Part shown: positions 10,365-19,752 of the stretch, in pieces
Position numbering within the stretch: the stretch's first letter is position 1
How the letters are laid out: every line of letters begins with the position of its first letter
Origin: CAYZWU01 sp964482235
GTDB lineage: Bacteria; Planctomycetota; B15-G4; CAYZWU01
Reading direction: 5' to 3'
Assembly (NCBI GenBank): GCA_964482235.1
Contig: CAYZWU010000002.1
Location: forward strand, 124,001 to 188,000
Length of the DNA: 64,000 bases
Made by a program: the position numbers and the translations under genes
Notes under the pieces: model-generated
The model's input: only the letters and a program-made list of their open reading frames with translations
The model's database searches: none
What the model was told of the DNA's origin: nothing

Positions 10365-11798
10365 ATGAAGATTCTGCTTTTCAACTGTGCCAGGCTGCTC
10401 ACGTCTGACGGCGCCCGCTTGATCTCCGCATTGCTCAAGAGAGAGGGGCACGAGGTCAAGATGGTCTGCCTCACCAAGGATTTTGCGTCCGCAGGAGTTC
10501 GTTACGCCAACTTCACCCCGTCGGAGCTCGACGAGTGCCGCAGTCTGATCGAGCCCGCCGGCCTGATCATGATGGCCGTACTGAGCCCCTTCTCGTTGCG
10601 CGCCGCCGCCATCTCCGCCTTTGTCCGCGAGAATTATCCCGACAAGAAGATCCTCTGGGGCGGCCCGCACGGCATATCGTCCCACGAGATGTCGCTCCGA
10701 CATGCGGACATGGTCTGCTATGCCGAGGGCGACGAGGCGGTGATCGACCTGGTGAACAGGATCGAGCGGGGCGAGGATTACACGGAGGTGGACAACATGG
10801 CCTTCCTGGTCGAAGGAAAGGTCAAGGTCAATCCCGTGCGCCGGAGGAGGGAGGACCTTGATACCCTGCCGATGCCGGACTACGACTTCGAGGATCATTA
10901 CATCCTCGACAACGGACTGCACCCGATGACCGTCGATCGTTTCATGCAGAATGCGACGTGCTACGGTTTCTGGGAGCCCACGTACTTCTGTCTCACCACC
11001 TGGGGGTGCCCCCACACCTGCACCTACTGCAACAACGTGCGCTTCATCAAGATTTACGGCCGCCGCAAGATTCGCTTCAGGGGCGTCGCGCACATCATGG
11101 AGGAGCTGGAGCGGATGCGTGAGCGTCTCCCCGCGATCGGAAAGGTCTTTTTTCCCGACGACGATTTCTTCCTCCGGGACCTGGACGTGATGAGGGAGTT
11201 CATGGCGGCCTACAAGGAGAGGATCGGCTTCCCCTTTGCGGCCTGCTGCAGCTTCAACTCCTTCGACGAGGAGAAGATGGAGGTGCTGGTGGAGGGCGGG
11301 CTCCGACTGCTCGAGATCGGAGTGCAGAGCGCCAACCCGAAAACGCTCACCGAGGTTTACGACCGCAGCGTTCTCCTCGATCGATCGCGCTATGTGATCG
11401 AGAAGGTCATGGAGTATCGAAGGAGCCACGGCGTCCAGCTCATGCTCGATTTCATCGTCGACAACCCCTACGAGACCGAGGAGCAGGTCCTCGAGACGGT
11501 GCGGTACATCAATTCGCTGCCGAAGGGGATCAGGATCAGCACCTTCTCGCTCTGCCTGTTCCCCGGAACCCCCCTGTTCGACAGGGCGGTGGAGGACGGC
11601 CTCATCGACAAGGAGGATGAGACCGTCTACAACATCGGCTACAAACACATGATCCGGTACCAGAAGAACCTGCCCACCTTGCTCATGAAGATTTTCAGCA
11701 AGTATCCCGGAGTGCCCAGGACGCTGACCCGCCTGCTCTCGAGCAAGACGATATCCTCCCTGGGCCGCCTGGTGCCAAACCGGTTCATCTTCAGCTAG
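10365..11798 (+). CDS. B12-binding radical SAM protein
   Basis: The product has 477 residues. Residues 1 to about 150 form a cobalamin-binding-like Rossmann domain (KILLFNCARLL, then ILWGGPHGISSHEM and CYAEGDEAV). The radical SAM core follows, with the cluster-binding motif GCPHTCTYCNN giving cysteines near residues 215, 219 and 222. Later segments such as FPDDDFFLRD and LLEIGVQSANPKTL are typical of the TIM-barrel core of the BchE/P-methylase-like group. It is predicted to cleave S-adenosylmethionine reductively; the substrate is unknown (methylation, oxidative cyclisation and lipid modification are all possible). A TTGACA at 10258-10263 may be part of its promoter, but the -10 box is poor. 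It stands alone. Confidence 0.88.
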   Translation: MKILLFNCARLLTSDGARLISALLKREGHEVKMVCLTKDFASAGVRYANFTPSELDECRSLIEPAGLIMMAVLSPFSLRAAAISAFVRENYPDKKILWGGPHGISSHEMSLRHADMVCYAEGDEAVIDLVNRIERGEDYTEVDNMAFLVEGKVKVNPVRRRREDLDTLPMPDYDFEDHYILDNGLHPMTVDRFMQNATCYGFWEPTYFCLTTWGCPHTCTYCNNVRFIKIYGRRKIRFRGVAHIMEELERMRERLPAIGKVFFPDDDFFLRDLDVMREFMAAYKERIGFPFAACCSFNSFDEEKMEVLVEGGLRLLEIGVQSANPKTLTEVYDRSVLLDRSRYVIEKVMEYRRSHGVQLMLDFIVDNPYETEEQVLETVRYINSLPKGIRISTFSLCLFPGTPLFDRAVEDGLIDKEDETVYNIGYKHMIRYQKNLPTLLMKIFSKYPGVPRTLTRLLSSKTISSLGRLVPNRFIFS

Positions 11799-12079
11799 TC
11801 CCGGACATTTCATCGGGATTTCTTCCAGCCTCGCGTCCCGGCCAGACCGGTTCGCGCCGTCCCTCTACCCTTTTTCCGGCACTGACAGCGGAAAACTACG
11901 CTTTGAAGGTCGTCGGCCTCCCCGGTACGATGAAGAAAAAAATTTCTGGAACTTCCCTTTTCTTGAACCGGAACGCGGCACCTCGGGGAGATCGTTCATG
12001 AAGCGCCGATTGTACGGCGGCTCGGATAGTGGATCCCCGGTCCCGTGCTCCTGTTTCTGAATTGTCGAGGGAACTGAAA

Positions 12080-15000
12080 ATGAATCCGGAAATGCTGCTC
12101 TCCAACGCCGATTTCGTTTCCTGCCTGGCTCGCAGGCTGATCTTTGACCGCGATCTCTCGGCAGAGGTCGCACAGCAGACCATGGTCGCCGCACTGGAGC
12201 GGAAGCCATCGACCGACCTGCCCCTGAAGCCGTGGCTGGCGCGCGTCACGCGGAACATCGCTTCCAAGGCGCTGCGGGGAGAATCGAGGCGGACGCGCCG
12301 CGAGCACCTGGCTGCATCGCCGGGCGAGGTGCCTTCCACGCAGGAGGTGGTGGAGCGGGAGGAGGCGCGCCGCCACGTTGTCGAGGCCGTGATCTCGCTG
12401 AAGGAGCCGTACCGGTCCGTGATCCTCCTCCGCTACTACGAGGATCTGTCCATGGGGGAGGTGGCGGAGCGGCTCGGTGTTCCCCTGGAGACAGCCCGGA
12501 CACGCCTTAGGAGAGGGATCGAGCGCCTCCGCTCGCGGCTCGACGCGGCCTTCGGCAGCGACGGGCAGGCCTGGTGCCTGGCTCTCGTTCCCGTCGCCGG
12601 AATGAAGCTCGCCGCCCTGTCCGAGGCGGCATCAGGTGCGGCCGTTGCCCTGCCCGGCTCCCTGCTCACGGCGGCCAAGCTCAAGGTGGGGGCGGCGGCC
12701 CTGGCCCTGGCCGCGACGGTGATCGTGATCGTGCAGCTCGTCGGTCCCGATCGCGGGGATTCCGAGGCGCCGGCAGGTCAAGGGAATCATCAGGTGCTGC
12801 GCGACCAGTCCGGTGCAGGAGACGGTTCGTTCGCCGCACTCTCCTCAGGCCCGGCGGCGGAAGAAGGGGGCGATACCCCGGCCCGTCCCGAGATGGAGCC
12901 CGTCGCCGATTCGGCGGTCCGGTCGGTGACAGGAAAGGTGATCAACGCCGAGACGGGAGAACCGCTTCCCGGCGTCCGCGTGGTGGCCGATGACATCGAC
13001 CAGTTGATTTTCCGGACCGATCTCCCCTTTGCCGTGACCGACAAGAGCGGCTCCTTCACGATCGACGGGATCCCCTGGAGGAGGTTCTCCCTCTATCTCG
13101 ACGAGGATTTTCTCAGGATCCGGAACATGAGGCCCTCCTTCTCGAATATGGAATCCGATGCCGCGTTGACCGTGGTCGAGGCGGAGCCGGGCAACCATCT
13201 GCTGGTGCGCGTCGTCGGAAGCGACGGCAGGCCCGCATCGCGAGCCCGCCTGACCATCGGCACGAGCGGCGGCGGCGGCACCATGATGAAGGGTGCCTAC
13301 TACTGCGACGACCGCGGTATCTTCATGATCAGGGAGCTGAAGCGGGAGCACACCGTTGCCCTGCTGGTGCGCAGCCGGGACGGCTCGGAGATGTCGCATC
13401 CCGTTCTCGTGAAGCCGGGGACCGAGGGCGGCAACGAGGTCACGGTCCGGCTCGAAGCAGGACGCGATCTTCGCGGGATCGTGACCGATCCGGCAGGAAA
13501 GCCGCTCGAGGGAATCTGGATCAGGCGGCATATGATCTGCCCCGAGGGGAGCGGCTTCGACGGCCTCTTCTTTCCCACGGGCAACTATTTTGCCGAGAGC
13601 CGGGGCTACAGCCCTGAAGAGGCGAAGGTGGTTTCCGGCAAGGACGGCTCCTTCGTGCTGCGGAGCCTCGTGCCGGGGGATTACCGCTTCCAGGCCTCGA
13701 GCAAGGACAAGGAGTACAAAGGGAAGACGATCGACTTCACCCTGCCGGCCGTTCCTTCCAAAAGCGGGGAGATGGTCCGGTTCGTCCTCGAGAAGAGCGA
13801 CCACCTGGCCGTGCGCGTGGTCGACGAGTCAGGCCGTCCGGTCCCGAAGACGGTTCTTTCCGTTTATGTTCGCTTCCCCGATCGGACCTCCTACTCCAGG
13901 TATCGTCTCGAGGTCGAGGAGGACGGCACCCTCGATTTTCCGAAGTGTCTCTGGTCCGGTATCGACAGCTCGTGGTCCGGGGGGGGAATTATACTCACCG
14001 CGGCGGCATACGGTTATCAGCCCGAGGTTCTTCGCGACGTCACGGCAGGCGACGGGATCGTCACCGTGGTGATGCGGCGGGGAGGCGCCGTGTCGGGGCG
14101 GGTTCTCGCTGCTCCGGGCGACAAGGCGGTGCCGTCCTTCGATATGGTATGGAAGTGCGAAAGCAAGGATCCGGTACCCGGCAATATCATCTCCTATCAA
14201 ACCGACCAGGCGGGAGGGGATCCATGGAAGCGCTGGAACAATGACGCGGCGGGCGCCTTCCGGTTCGAGGGCCTTCCCCCGGGAAGACAGACACTGGCCT
14301 TCACGGCGGAGGGGTACCTGAAGCAGGAGGTCGATGTGGATGTTCCGGCGCCGGGAGAGACGGCGACCGATCTCTTCGTTCACCTGACGCCTGCCGCCTG
14401 TCTGGAAGGCGTGGTGATCGACGCGGATGCCGGCGTCCCGCTGGTCCGGGCCGATGTGACGGCCCTGGTGCGCAACGCCGTCGATCCGGCCACCTATCCC
14501 GAGGGGATCGAACCGAGCGAGAGCGTGCTCTGGGACGAGGTCCGCTCCACCCGGATCAAGACGGACGGCGACGGCAGATTCCGGATCGGTTCGCTTCCCC
14601 CGAAACCCGTCAAGCTGAAGGTCAATCCCCTTGGCAGCGGGGACGACTTCTGGTTCTTCGGTCCCTTTCACCCGAAGCCGGGCGGCACGGATGAAGAGGT
14701 GAAGATCCTCTTCAGCAGGAACTGCGGCAGCCTGGCCGTGCTTGTGAGGGATGCCGCCGGCTTGCCCGTTCCGGGCGCCCGCGTCCGGTGCGGCTTCTTC
14801 CTGGAGGAGGACGACGGCTTCCGGCCCCGATCGGTCTTGACGGACTCGAGCGGGAAGGCGTTCTTCGAGGGAGTCCGGGCGGGACGCCACACCATTACCG
14901 TGAGATCGCAGAGCGGAAACCTGGCCTGGTGCCGTTCGCTGCCGGTCGACGTGGCCGCCGATCAGGCCAGGATGATCGAGGTCGCGCCGGGCCGGGGTGC

Positions 15001-15784
15001 CGCGGTCCGGGGGACGGTCAGCTGCCTCGGACAGCCGAGCAGCGGAGTCCGCGTGATCCTGAACGGGTCAATCCCCGGAAAGTTCGCGGCGAGAGTCAAG
15101 ACGAGGGATGACGGCACGTTCGCCTTCCTGGGCGTCGAACCCGGACGTTACAGGCTCGAAGGGGAGGAATTCGCCTCCATTGCCGTCGAGATCGGTGAGG
15201 GAGAGGGCGAGATCGTCAAGAACATCCTCCTGGGGTCGAGAACGATCAAGGGAAGGCTCTGCCTCGAATCGGGCGATTCCCTGCCGGACACGTTCTACGA
15301 CCGGAGGATCTACTGCCGGCGGGAGATCGACGACGGACAGGGGCGGCCGTTCATCTTCCTCCGCCGGGCCGACAAGAATGGCGAGTTTGCCTTCGAGCAC
15401 CTGGAGGTCGGCGCGTACACCCTGTACGCCGTGGTGCGCGAGTTGGGGCAGCCGTACACCGGCCTGGCGGCGCAGGTCCCGGCCAGGGATGCAGCCGGCA
15501 CGGATCGGATTGTGATCCGCCTCCGGGAGGCGTCCTTCCTGAATCTCCGGACAGCGCCTGATTCCGGGATCGTTCCCGTTCTCTTCCTTCTCCTCGACAG
15601 CGGCAGGGAGCTGCGCATCGATGACTACCGGGTCAGCGAGGAGAGGCGGTCGTCGGTTGTCACCTTCTACGATCTCGTCCCCGGATCATACAGGCTGGAG
15701 TGGACCTCGCCGTCAGGACCGTCCGGCAGTTTCGAGATCACCCTCGAGCCCGGCGAGACGGCCGAGAGAGAGATCCGGTTCTAG
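12080..15784 (+). CDS. ECF sigma factor fused through a membrane helix to a long carboxypeptidase-regulatory-like repeat region
   Basis: This is a 1234-residue fusion. Residues 1 to about 75 resemble sigma region 2 and residues about 100-152 region 4 (LKEPYRSVILLRYYEDLSMG and GVPLETARTRLRRGIERL). A hydrophobic helix around residues 205-225 (VGAAALALAATVIVIVQLVG) should cross the membrane. The remaining roughly 1000 residues are a series of carboxypeptidase-regulatory/CnaB-like beta-sandwich modules, marked by repeats of the type GxVxDxxGxPLxGxxV and FxxxGLxPGxYxL, for example LPPGRQTLAFTAEGYL. The ATG at 12080 has GAGGGAAC upstream; a GTG at 12029 is possible. The layout predicts a membrane-tethered sigma factor with an outside sensor or adhesin half. 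How it would be released is unknown. It overlaps the adenosine deaminase stop by 3-4 bases. Confidence 0.85.
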   Translation: MNPEMLLSNADFVSCLARRLIFDRDLSAEVAQQTMVAALERKPSTDLPLKPWLARVTRNIASKALRGESRRTRREHLAASPGEVPSTQEVVEREEARRHVVEAVISLKEPYRSVILLRYYEDLSMGEVAERLGVPLETARTRLRRGIERLRSRLDAAFGSDGQAWCLALVPVAGMKLAALSEAASGAAVALPGSLLTAAKLKVGAAALALAATVIVIVQLVGPDRGDSEAPAGQGNHQVLRDQSGAGDGSFAALSSGPAAEEGGDTPARPEMEPVADSAVRSVTGKVINAETGEPLPGVRVVADDIDQLIFRTDLPFAVTDKSGSFTIDGIPWRRFSLYLDEDFLRIRNMRPSFSNMESDAALTVVEAEPGNHLLVRVVGSDGRPASRARLTIGTSGGGGTMMKGAYYCDDRGIFMIRELKREHTVALLVRSRDGSEMSHPVLVKPGTEGGNEVTVRLEAGRDLRGIVTDPAGKPLEGIWIRRHMICPEGSGFDGLFFPTGNYFAESRGYSPEEAKVVSGKDGSFVLRSLVPGDYRFQASSKDKEYKGKTIDFTLPAVPSKSGEMVRFVLEKSDHLAVRVVDESGRPVPKTVLSVYVRFPDRTSYSRYRLEVEEDGTLDFPKCLWSGIDSSWSGGGIILTAAAYGYQPEVLRDVTAGDGIVTVVMRRGGAVSGRVLAAPGDKAVPSFDMVWKCESKDPVPGNIISYQTDQAGGDPWKRWNNDAAGAFRFEGLPPGRQTLAFTAEGYLKQEVDVDVPAPGETATDLFVHLTPAACLEGVVIDADAGVPLVRADVTALVRNAVDPATYPEGIEPSESVLWDEVRSTRIKTDGDGRFRIGSLPPKPVKLKVNPLGSGDDFWFFGPFHPKPGGTDEEVKILFSRNCGSLAVLVRDAAGLPVPGARVRCGFFLEEDDGFRPRSVLTDSSGKAFFEGVRAGRHTITVRSQSGNLAWCRSLPVDVAADQARMIEVAPGRGAAVRGTVSCLGQPSSGVRVILNGSIPGKFAARVKTRDDGTFAFLGVEPGRYRLEGEEFASIAVEIGEGEGEIVKNILLGSRTIKGRLCLESGDSLPDTFYDRRIYCRREIDDGQGRPFIFLRRADKNGEFAFEHLEVGAYTLYAVVRELGQPYTGLAAQVPARDAAGTDRIVIRLREASFLNLRTAPDSGIVPVLFLLLDSGRELRIDDYRVSEERRSSVVTFYDLVPGSYRLEWTSPSGPSGSFEITLEPGETAEREIRF

Positions 15785-17025
15785 GCCTGATTCGCCGACT
15801 TCTCCCTGTGCTTCTTCCGGAACCTCTTCACTACGGCATCGTAGTGGTTGATGATGCGCCGCACGTACCGCCTCTTGTCCGCATAGGTGCCGGGGAAGAA
15901 GCTTCGCTTGAATCCCGTGATCACCACGTCCCGCAGCTTCTTCGGGTTGATGGCAAAGGTCCGGATCGCCCTCTGCAGCTCGTTGGTGACCGTTGTGCTG
16001 GAAACGAGGCGGTTGTCCGTGCAGAAGGTGACGCTTATCCGCCGCTCCAGCATGCCGGCCACGGAGTGGCTCTTCAGGTCCTTCATCTCCGGGATCGTCT
16101 GCTCGTTGGAGGTGAGGCAGCTCTCCACAGTGACGCGGTGGTCGGCGATGTACTGGCTCAGCTTCTCCACGTAGGCTGCCTTGTCCTTCACGTCGCGCGA
16201 CACGATCTTGTCCGGGTTGAAGAGGTGGTAGGAGTGGCCGATCCGGTCGGCGTGCAGGTCGGTGATCGCCTGGAAGATGCTCTCCGCGCCGTAGGCCTCG
16301 CCGGCGTGGACGGTCTTGTTCATGAAGTTCTTGTGGGCGAAGCGGTAGGCTTCGACATGCCGCGCCGCCGGGAAGCCGTCCTCCCTTCCGGCCAGGTCGA
16401 ATCCCACGACCGGCAGGCCGAGATCGTCACGGATCCTCACGGCGGCCCGGGCCAGCTCCAGCGAGGCCATGGACCGGATTTCGCGCTGCTCGGAGTAGTT
16501 GTGCAGCCTGAAAAGGCTCCGGAAGTACTTCGAGTCGTTCTTGTCGAAGGACCTCATGGCGCAGACCAGGATGCCGTAGTGGAAGGGGGGCGTTTCATTC
16601 GATACTACTTTTTTTCCGGCGTTGTACTCCTTGGCGGCCCTGTCGAGCCCCCGGTCCACGCTGCGCAGCACCTCGTCCATGGAGAGGGTCCGGCTGAGAT
16701 GGAGCTGCGGGGCGAGGCGCGGTTCGAGGTAGAGCACTCCCTCGGCCTGGTTGTCCTTGGCCAGCTCGTAGGCGGCCTGCTCCAGCGCCTCGGGATCCTG
16801 GAGCACGGCCGTGGTGTAGCGAAACCCCTTCAGGTAATCGACGAGGCTGTCGTACCGTTCGCGAAAGACCAGCTCGCGCAGCCCGTCCTCGGTCATGGAA
16901 GGCAGGGCGACGTTCCGGCTGGCCGCGAGCTCGATCAGGGTGGAGAGCCGGAGCGATCCGTCGAGGTGCACGTGCAGGTCCGACTTGGGGATGGCCTGCA
17001 GGAAAGCGGTATTATCTAACTTCAT
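15781..17025 (-). CDS. Adenosine deaminase-family amidohydrolase
   Basis: The product is a 414-residue metal-dependent hydrolase predicted to deaminate adenosine (or a related aminopurine nucleoside) to inosine in purine salvage. The N-terminal metal motif HVHLDGSL, GFDLAGRE, VHAGEAYGAES with the catalytic Glu, RIGHSYHL and the late metal-binding CTDNRLVS appear in the right order. The usual TDDP is TDNR here, a variant seen in a subset of bacterial homologues, so a different substrate such as a modified nucleoside is possible. The ATG at 17025 places KSDLHVHLDG near the N-terminus, as expected; an upstream in-frame extension looks non-native. It converges on the sigma-fusion gene. Confidence 0.88.
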   Translation of the reverse strand: MKLDNTAFLQAIPKSDLHVHLDGSLRLSTLIELAASRNVALPSMTEDGLRELVFRERYDSLVDYLKGFRYTTAVLQDPEALEQAAYELAKDNQAEGVLYLEPRLAPQLHLSRTLSMDEVLRSVDRGLDRAAKEYNAGKKVVSNETPPFHYGILVCAMRSFDKNDSKYFRSLFRLHNYSEQREIRSMASLELARAAVRIRDDLGLPVVGFDLAGREDGFPAARHVEAYRFAHKNFMNKTVHAGEAYGAESIFQAITDLHADRIGHSYHLFNPDKIVSRDVKDKAAYVEKLSQYIADHRVTVESCLTSNEQTIPEMKDLKSHSVAGMLERRISVTFCTDNRLVSSTTVTNELQRAIRTFAINPKKLRDVVITGFKRSFFPGTYADKRRYVRRIINHYDAVVKRFRKKHREKSANQA

Positions 17026-17106
17026 GGGTCCATTTCCTTCTTTGTTTCCTTGTTCTTTTGGCCCGCCAGAATATCGCGGCCGCACCCCGGGCTGCAAAGA
17101 AAACCT

Positions 17107-17225
17107 GATTTTCCGTTGAGGGAGAAGAAAGCCCTTTGCGCGTTACCTCCCGAAGACGGTTCGGACGCGGGAGTCTTGCGTCGCGCCGTATTGCTTGCTC
17201 GGTTTCCTTTTTGGAGGATCGGACG
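17107..17225 (+). promoter_or_regulatory. Conserved leader of secreted paralogue 1
   Basis: These 119 bases before the ATG at 17226 align with the 118 bases before the second paralogue (18442-18559). Shared blocks are GATTTTC-GTTGAGG at the left end, GACGCGGGAGT in the middle and GGAGGAT next to the start codon. The equal distance to both starts suggests that promoter and 5' leader were duplicated together with the gene. Confidence 0.55.
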
Positions 17226-18323
17226 ATGAAGAAAACAGCACCACTGGTTCTGGCACTCTTGATTCTTGCAGGGACGGCATCGGCCCAGAAGAAGCCGGCC
17301 AACGATCTTCATGATTTCGCCGGGGTGAAGGAATGTTCGATCGTGAACGGCCAGGTCTGCCCCAAGGGCTCCGGCGATGCCGGCCCCGTGATCTGGGACA
17401 ACAACTCGCTCTCAGCCTGGTGGAGCGGCTGTGATACAGGTTATCTCAATCTCGACTGGTCGGTCGACTACAAGATCCCCGCCTCGGGGCTTCCCGACCA
17501 CGTCATCGATGGCGGCATGTTCGCCTATGGTACGAACAACATGGATTCCGATGGTGAAGACTTTTCCATCTACTACTTCGATGACTGCACCGGCTGGGGC
17601 AACAAGGGCACCCAGCAGGCTGTCTTCTATTTTGCTGATCTTCCCAATGGTGCTTATCTTCCCACCCTTCCTCCGGGATACGGCTGGATCTGGACCATCA
17701 CCTATGACCTCGAAGGGGGTGGATACGAATTCCTTCTCAACGATGATTTCGGCATCGGTATCGTCCGCGAGTCCACACCCACCATGGGCATGGGCAGCAC
17801 GGGGCTGGCCATCGGTACACGGATGTTCAACGGAACCCAGAACGCCTACGACATCTACTACCCGAATGATACCTACAACGGCACCTGGTGGTTCGGTTCC
17901 GCTTACTGGGCCACCTGGCCCGCTCAGCTCATGGGGGACGAAGGCGAGGAGAACGGTACATTCTACGGCATCGGCGCCCAGGGGAACGACGCCAGCCTCT
18001 ACATCCAGGGCGAGTTCGGCCCGGGCACCGTTCACTTCATGGGCGACAAGGAGGGGTGCAATCTCCAGGGCAACCTGATCGCTTCGTCTCGGTCCATGAG
18101 CACGTACATTGGCCACCCTTACGATGTAACCCGCCTGGTCGGTAACTTTTTAGGCGGTTTTCCCCAGCTCATGCAAGACAATCCCAATGGCGATTTCTGC
18201 ACTCATGATATTCTTATCCCGCCATCGCATGCTGGCAGAACCTGCTACTTCCAGATGGTCCTGAGCGATTCTCCCATGACTGCCCCTCCGATGGATGCGT
18301 CGAACGGCATCAGGATGAACTGA
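17226..18323 (+). CDS. Secreted protein of unknown family, paralogue 1
   Basis: The product has 365 residues with a clear signal peptide (MKKTAPLVLALLILAGTASA, cleavage before QKK). The mature part is rich in Gly, Trp, Tyr and Asn, with segments such as LPPGYGWIW, NAYDIYYP, YNGTWWFG and GIGAQGND, and reads as an all-beta extracellular protein. It has no recognised catalytic motif. It is clearly homologous along its whole length to the next gene; both end with QMVLSD, PPMDASNG and an asparagine. TTTTTGGAGGAT supplies the ribosome site. A strong hairpin terminator follows. Possible roles are surface layer, matrix or carbohydrate binding; none is proven. Confidence 0.8.
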   Translation: MKKTAPLVLALLILAGTASAQKKPANDLHDFAGVKECSIVNGQVCPKGSGDAGPVIWDNNSLSAWWSGCDTGYLNLDWSVDYKIPASGLPDHVIDGGMFAYGTNNMDSDGEDFSIYYFDDCTGWGNKGTQQAVFYFADLPNGAYLPTLPPGYGWIWTITYDLEGGGYEFLLNDDFGIGIVRESTPTMGMGSTGLAIGTRMFNGTQNAYDIYYPNDTYNGTWWFGSAYWATWPAQLMGDEGEENGTFYGIGAQGNDASLYIQGEFGPGTVHFMGDKEGCNLQGNLIASSRSMSTYIGHPYDVTRLVGNFLGGFPQLMQDNPNGDFCTHDILIPPSHAGRTCYFQMVLSDSPMTAPPMDASNGIRMN

Positions 18324-18354
18324 TTTCCGTCATAATAAGACAAACAGAGAGGAT

Positions 18355-18392
18355 GCCTGCCGCAGCGGAGCGCCTGGTCCGCTGCGGCAGGC
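18355..18392 (+). terminator. Strong hairpin terminator after secreted paralogue 1
   Basis: A perfect 15-bp stem (18355-18369 with 18378-18392, starting GCCTGCCGCAG) encloses an 8-nt loop and is followed by TCTCTTTC. Flanking AGAGAG and CTCTCT can extend the stem past a short bulge. It separates the two paralogues into distinct transcripts. Confidence 0.8.
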
Positions 18393-18441
18393 TCTCTTTC
18401 AAGGGCCGGTTTGCCCATGGGTGCCGGGCAGATAAAAATCC

Positions 18442-18559
18442 GATTTTCGGTTGAGGCTGACGCGGAGAAATTACGCGTCACAGGATGGAAGCGTAACTGA
18501 CGCGGGAGTTCCTGCGGCGCCGACTCGTTTCAGGAAGAAAAAATGTGGAGGATTGAGCA
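18442..18559 (+). promoter_or_regulatory. Conserved leader of secreted paralogue 2
   Basis: This is the counterpart of 17107-17225, with the same ordered blocks (GATTTTCGGTTGAGG, GACGCGGGAGT, TGGAGGAT) and nearly the same length to the start codon. It presumably carries the promoter, because a terminator lies between the two genes. Confidence 0.55.
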
Positions 18560-19672
18560 ATGAAAAGAGCAGCATCTCTGGTTCTGACCATGGTTGCCTT
18601 TGCAGGCGCGGTCCTGGCCCAGAATGGCAACATTCAGGATATCGGACAAGATATCCACGGCGTGGCCGGGAAGAAAGCATTCACGATGGTGAACGGCAAT
18701 GTCGTACCCGGGGGGGGAGGCGATGCCGGCGGGCTGATCTGGGACAACTCCGGCTATTCGGGTTGGTGGAGCGGGTTGGATACCATGTATATCAACCTCG
18801 ACTGGGGAAAAATGCCTCCGTCCTCGACCGGCCTGCCGGACCACGTTGTGGACGGTTTCACTTTCTACTACGGCACCAACAACCTGGATCCGGCCGGCGA
18901 GGATTATGCCATCTTCTTCTTCGACAGCTGTACGGGCTGGGGTAACCTGGGTGTCCAGGAAGCCGGTTTCCTTTATACGGGCCTGCCCAACGGTTACGGC
19001 CTCCCCACATTGCCCCCGGGATACGGCTGGATCTGGAGCGGCCTTTTCGATCTCGATGATTCCGGATACGAGTTCCTGCTGGGACCTGAGCACGGGATCG
19101 GCGAGTCGCGGTATTCGACTCCGACCATGGGCAGCTCCGGTATTGCCATTGGTATTCGTAATTCGTGGAGCGGCACGCAGAACGCTTACGATATCTACTA
19201 TCCCGATGGGACCTACAACGGCACCTGGTGGTTCGGCACCGGATGGTGGGCGACCTGGCCGATGGAGATCTTCGGCCACGAGGGCTGGGGGCAGAGCAAC
19301 TGCACCTTGTATGGTATCGGCGCACAGGGCAACGATGCCTTCCTCTATGCCGACGGCAACACGGTCTCCAATCTCGATATCCACTTCATGGGAAGGTTGA
19401 ACGGTCTTTCGCTTCAGGCCAATCTGTGCGCCTCGTTGACACAAATGAACAGCTACTACGGCCCTCCCTACGACATCACCCGCCTGGTCGGTAATTTTGC
19501 CGGCGGTTCACCCTGGGCCATGGACTACCCCTATGTGGGCGATTTCGCAACCTATGATGTGAGCATTCCGCCGCAGTATGCCCACATGACCATCTATTTC
19601 CAGATGGTCCTGAGCGATCCACCCATGAACCAGCCTCCCATGGACGCCTCGAACGGTGTGCGCAGGAACTGA
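18560..19672 (+). CDS. Secreted protein of unknown family, paralogue 2
   Basis: The product has 370 residues, with signal peptide MKRAASLVLTMVAFAGAVLA. It aligns end to end with the upstream paralogue: WWSG, YGTNN, GEDYAIFFFDSCTGWGN, LPPGYGWIW, NAYDIYYP, YNGTWWFG, GIGAQGND and PYDITRLVGNF are shared in order. The signal peptides and linkers differ more than these aromatic and glycine blocks, so the fold is conserved while surface positions drift. It is preceded by GTGGAGGATT and followed by a hairpin shared with the converging sigma-factor gene. Function is unknown; the tandem arrangement suggests recent duplication or dosage need. Confidence 0.8.
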   Translation: MKRAASLVLTMVAFAGAVLAQNGNIQDIGQDIHGVAGKKAFTMVNGNVVPGGGGDAGGLIWDNSGYSGWWSGLDTMYINLDWGKMPPSSTGLPDHVVDGFTFYYGTNNLDPAGEDYAIFFFDSCTGWGNLGVQEAGFLYTGLPNGYGLPTLPPGYGWIWSGLFDLDDSGYEFLLGPEHGIGESRYSTPTMGSSGIAIGIRNSWSGTQNAYDIYYPDGTYNGTWWFGTGWWATWPMEIFGHEGWGQSNCTLYGIGAQGNDAFLYADGNTVSNLDIHFMGRLNGLSLQANLCASLTQMNSYYGPPYDITRLVGNFAGGSPWAMDYPYVGDFATYDVSIPPQYAHMTIYFQMVLSDPPMNQPPMDASNGVRRN

Positions 19673-19717
19673 TTCGGGGGAAACCGAAGAAGCAGCGGGG
19701 GTATGAGACTGGGGTTC

Positions 19718-19748
19718 GAGAGGGCCGGCCTAGAAAGCCGGCTCTCTC
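19718..19748. terminator. Hairpin between convergent genes
   Basis: A 12-bp stem (19718-19729 with 19737-19748) contains GGCCGGC/GCCGGC and one G-T pair and closes a 7-nt loop. It lies between the stop of secreted paralogue 2 and the stop of the opposing ECF sigma gene. CTTATT follows on the plus strand, and it could act in both directions. Confidence 0.6.
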
Positions 19749-19752
19749 CTTA

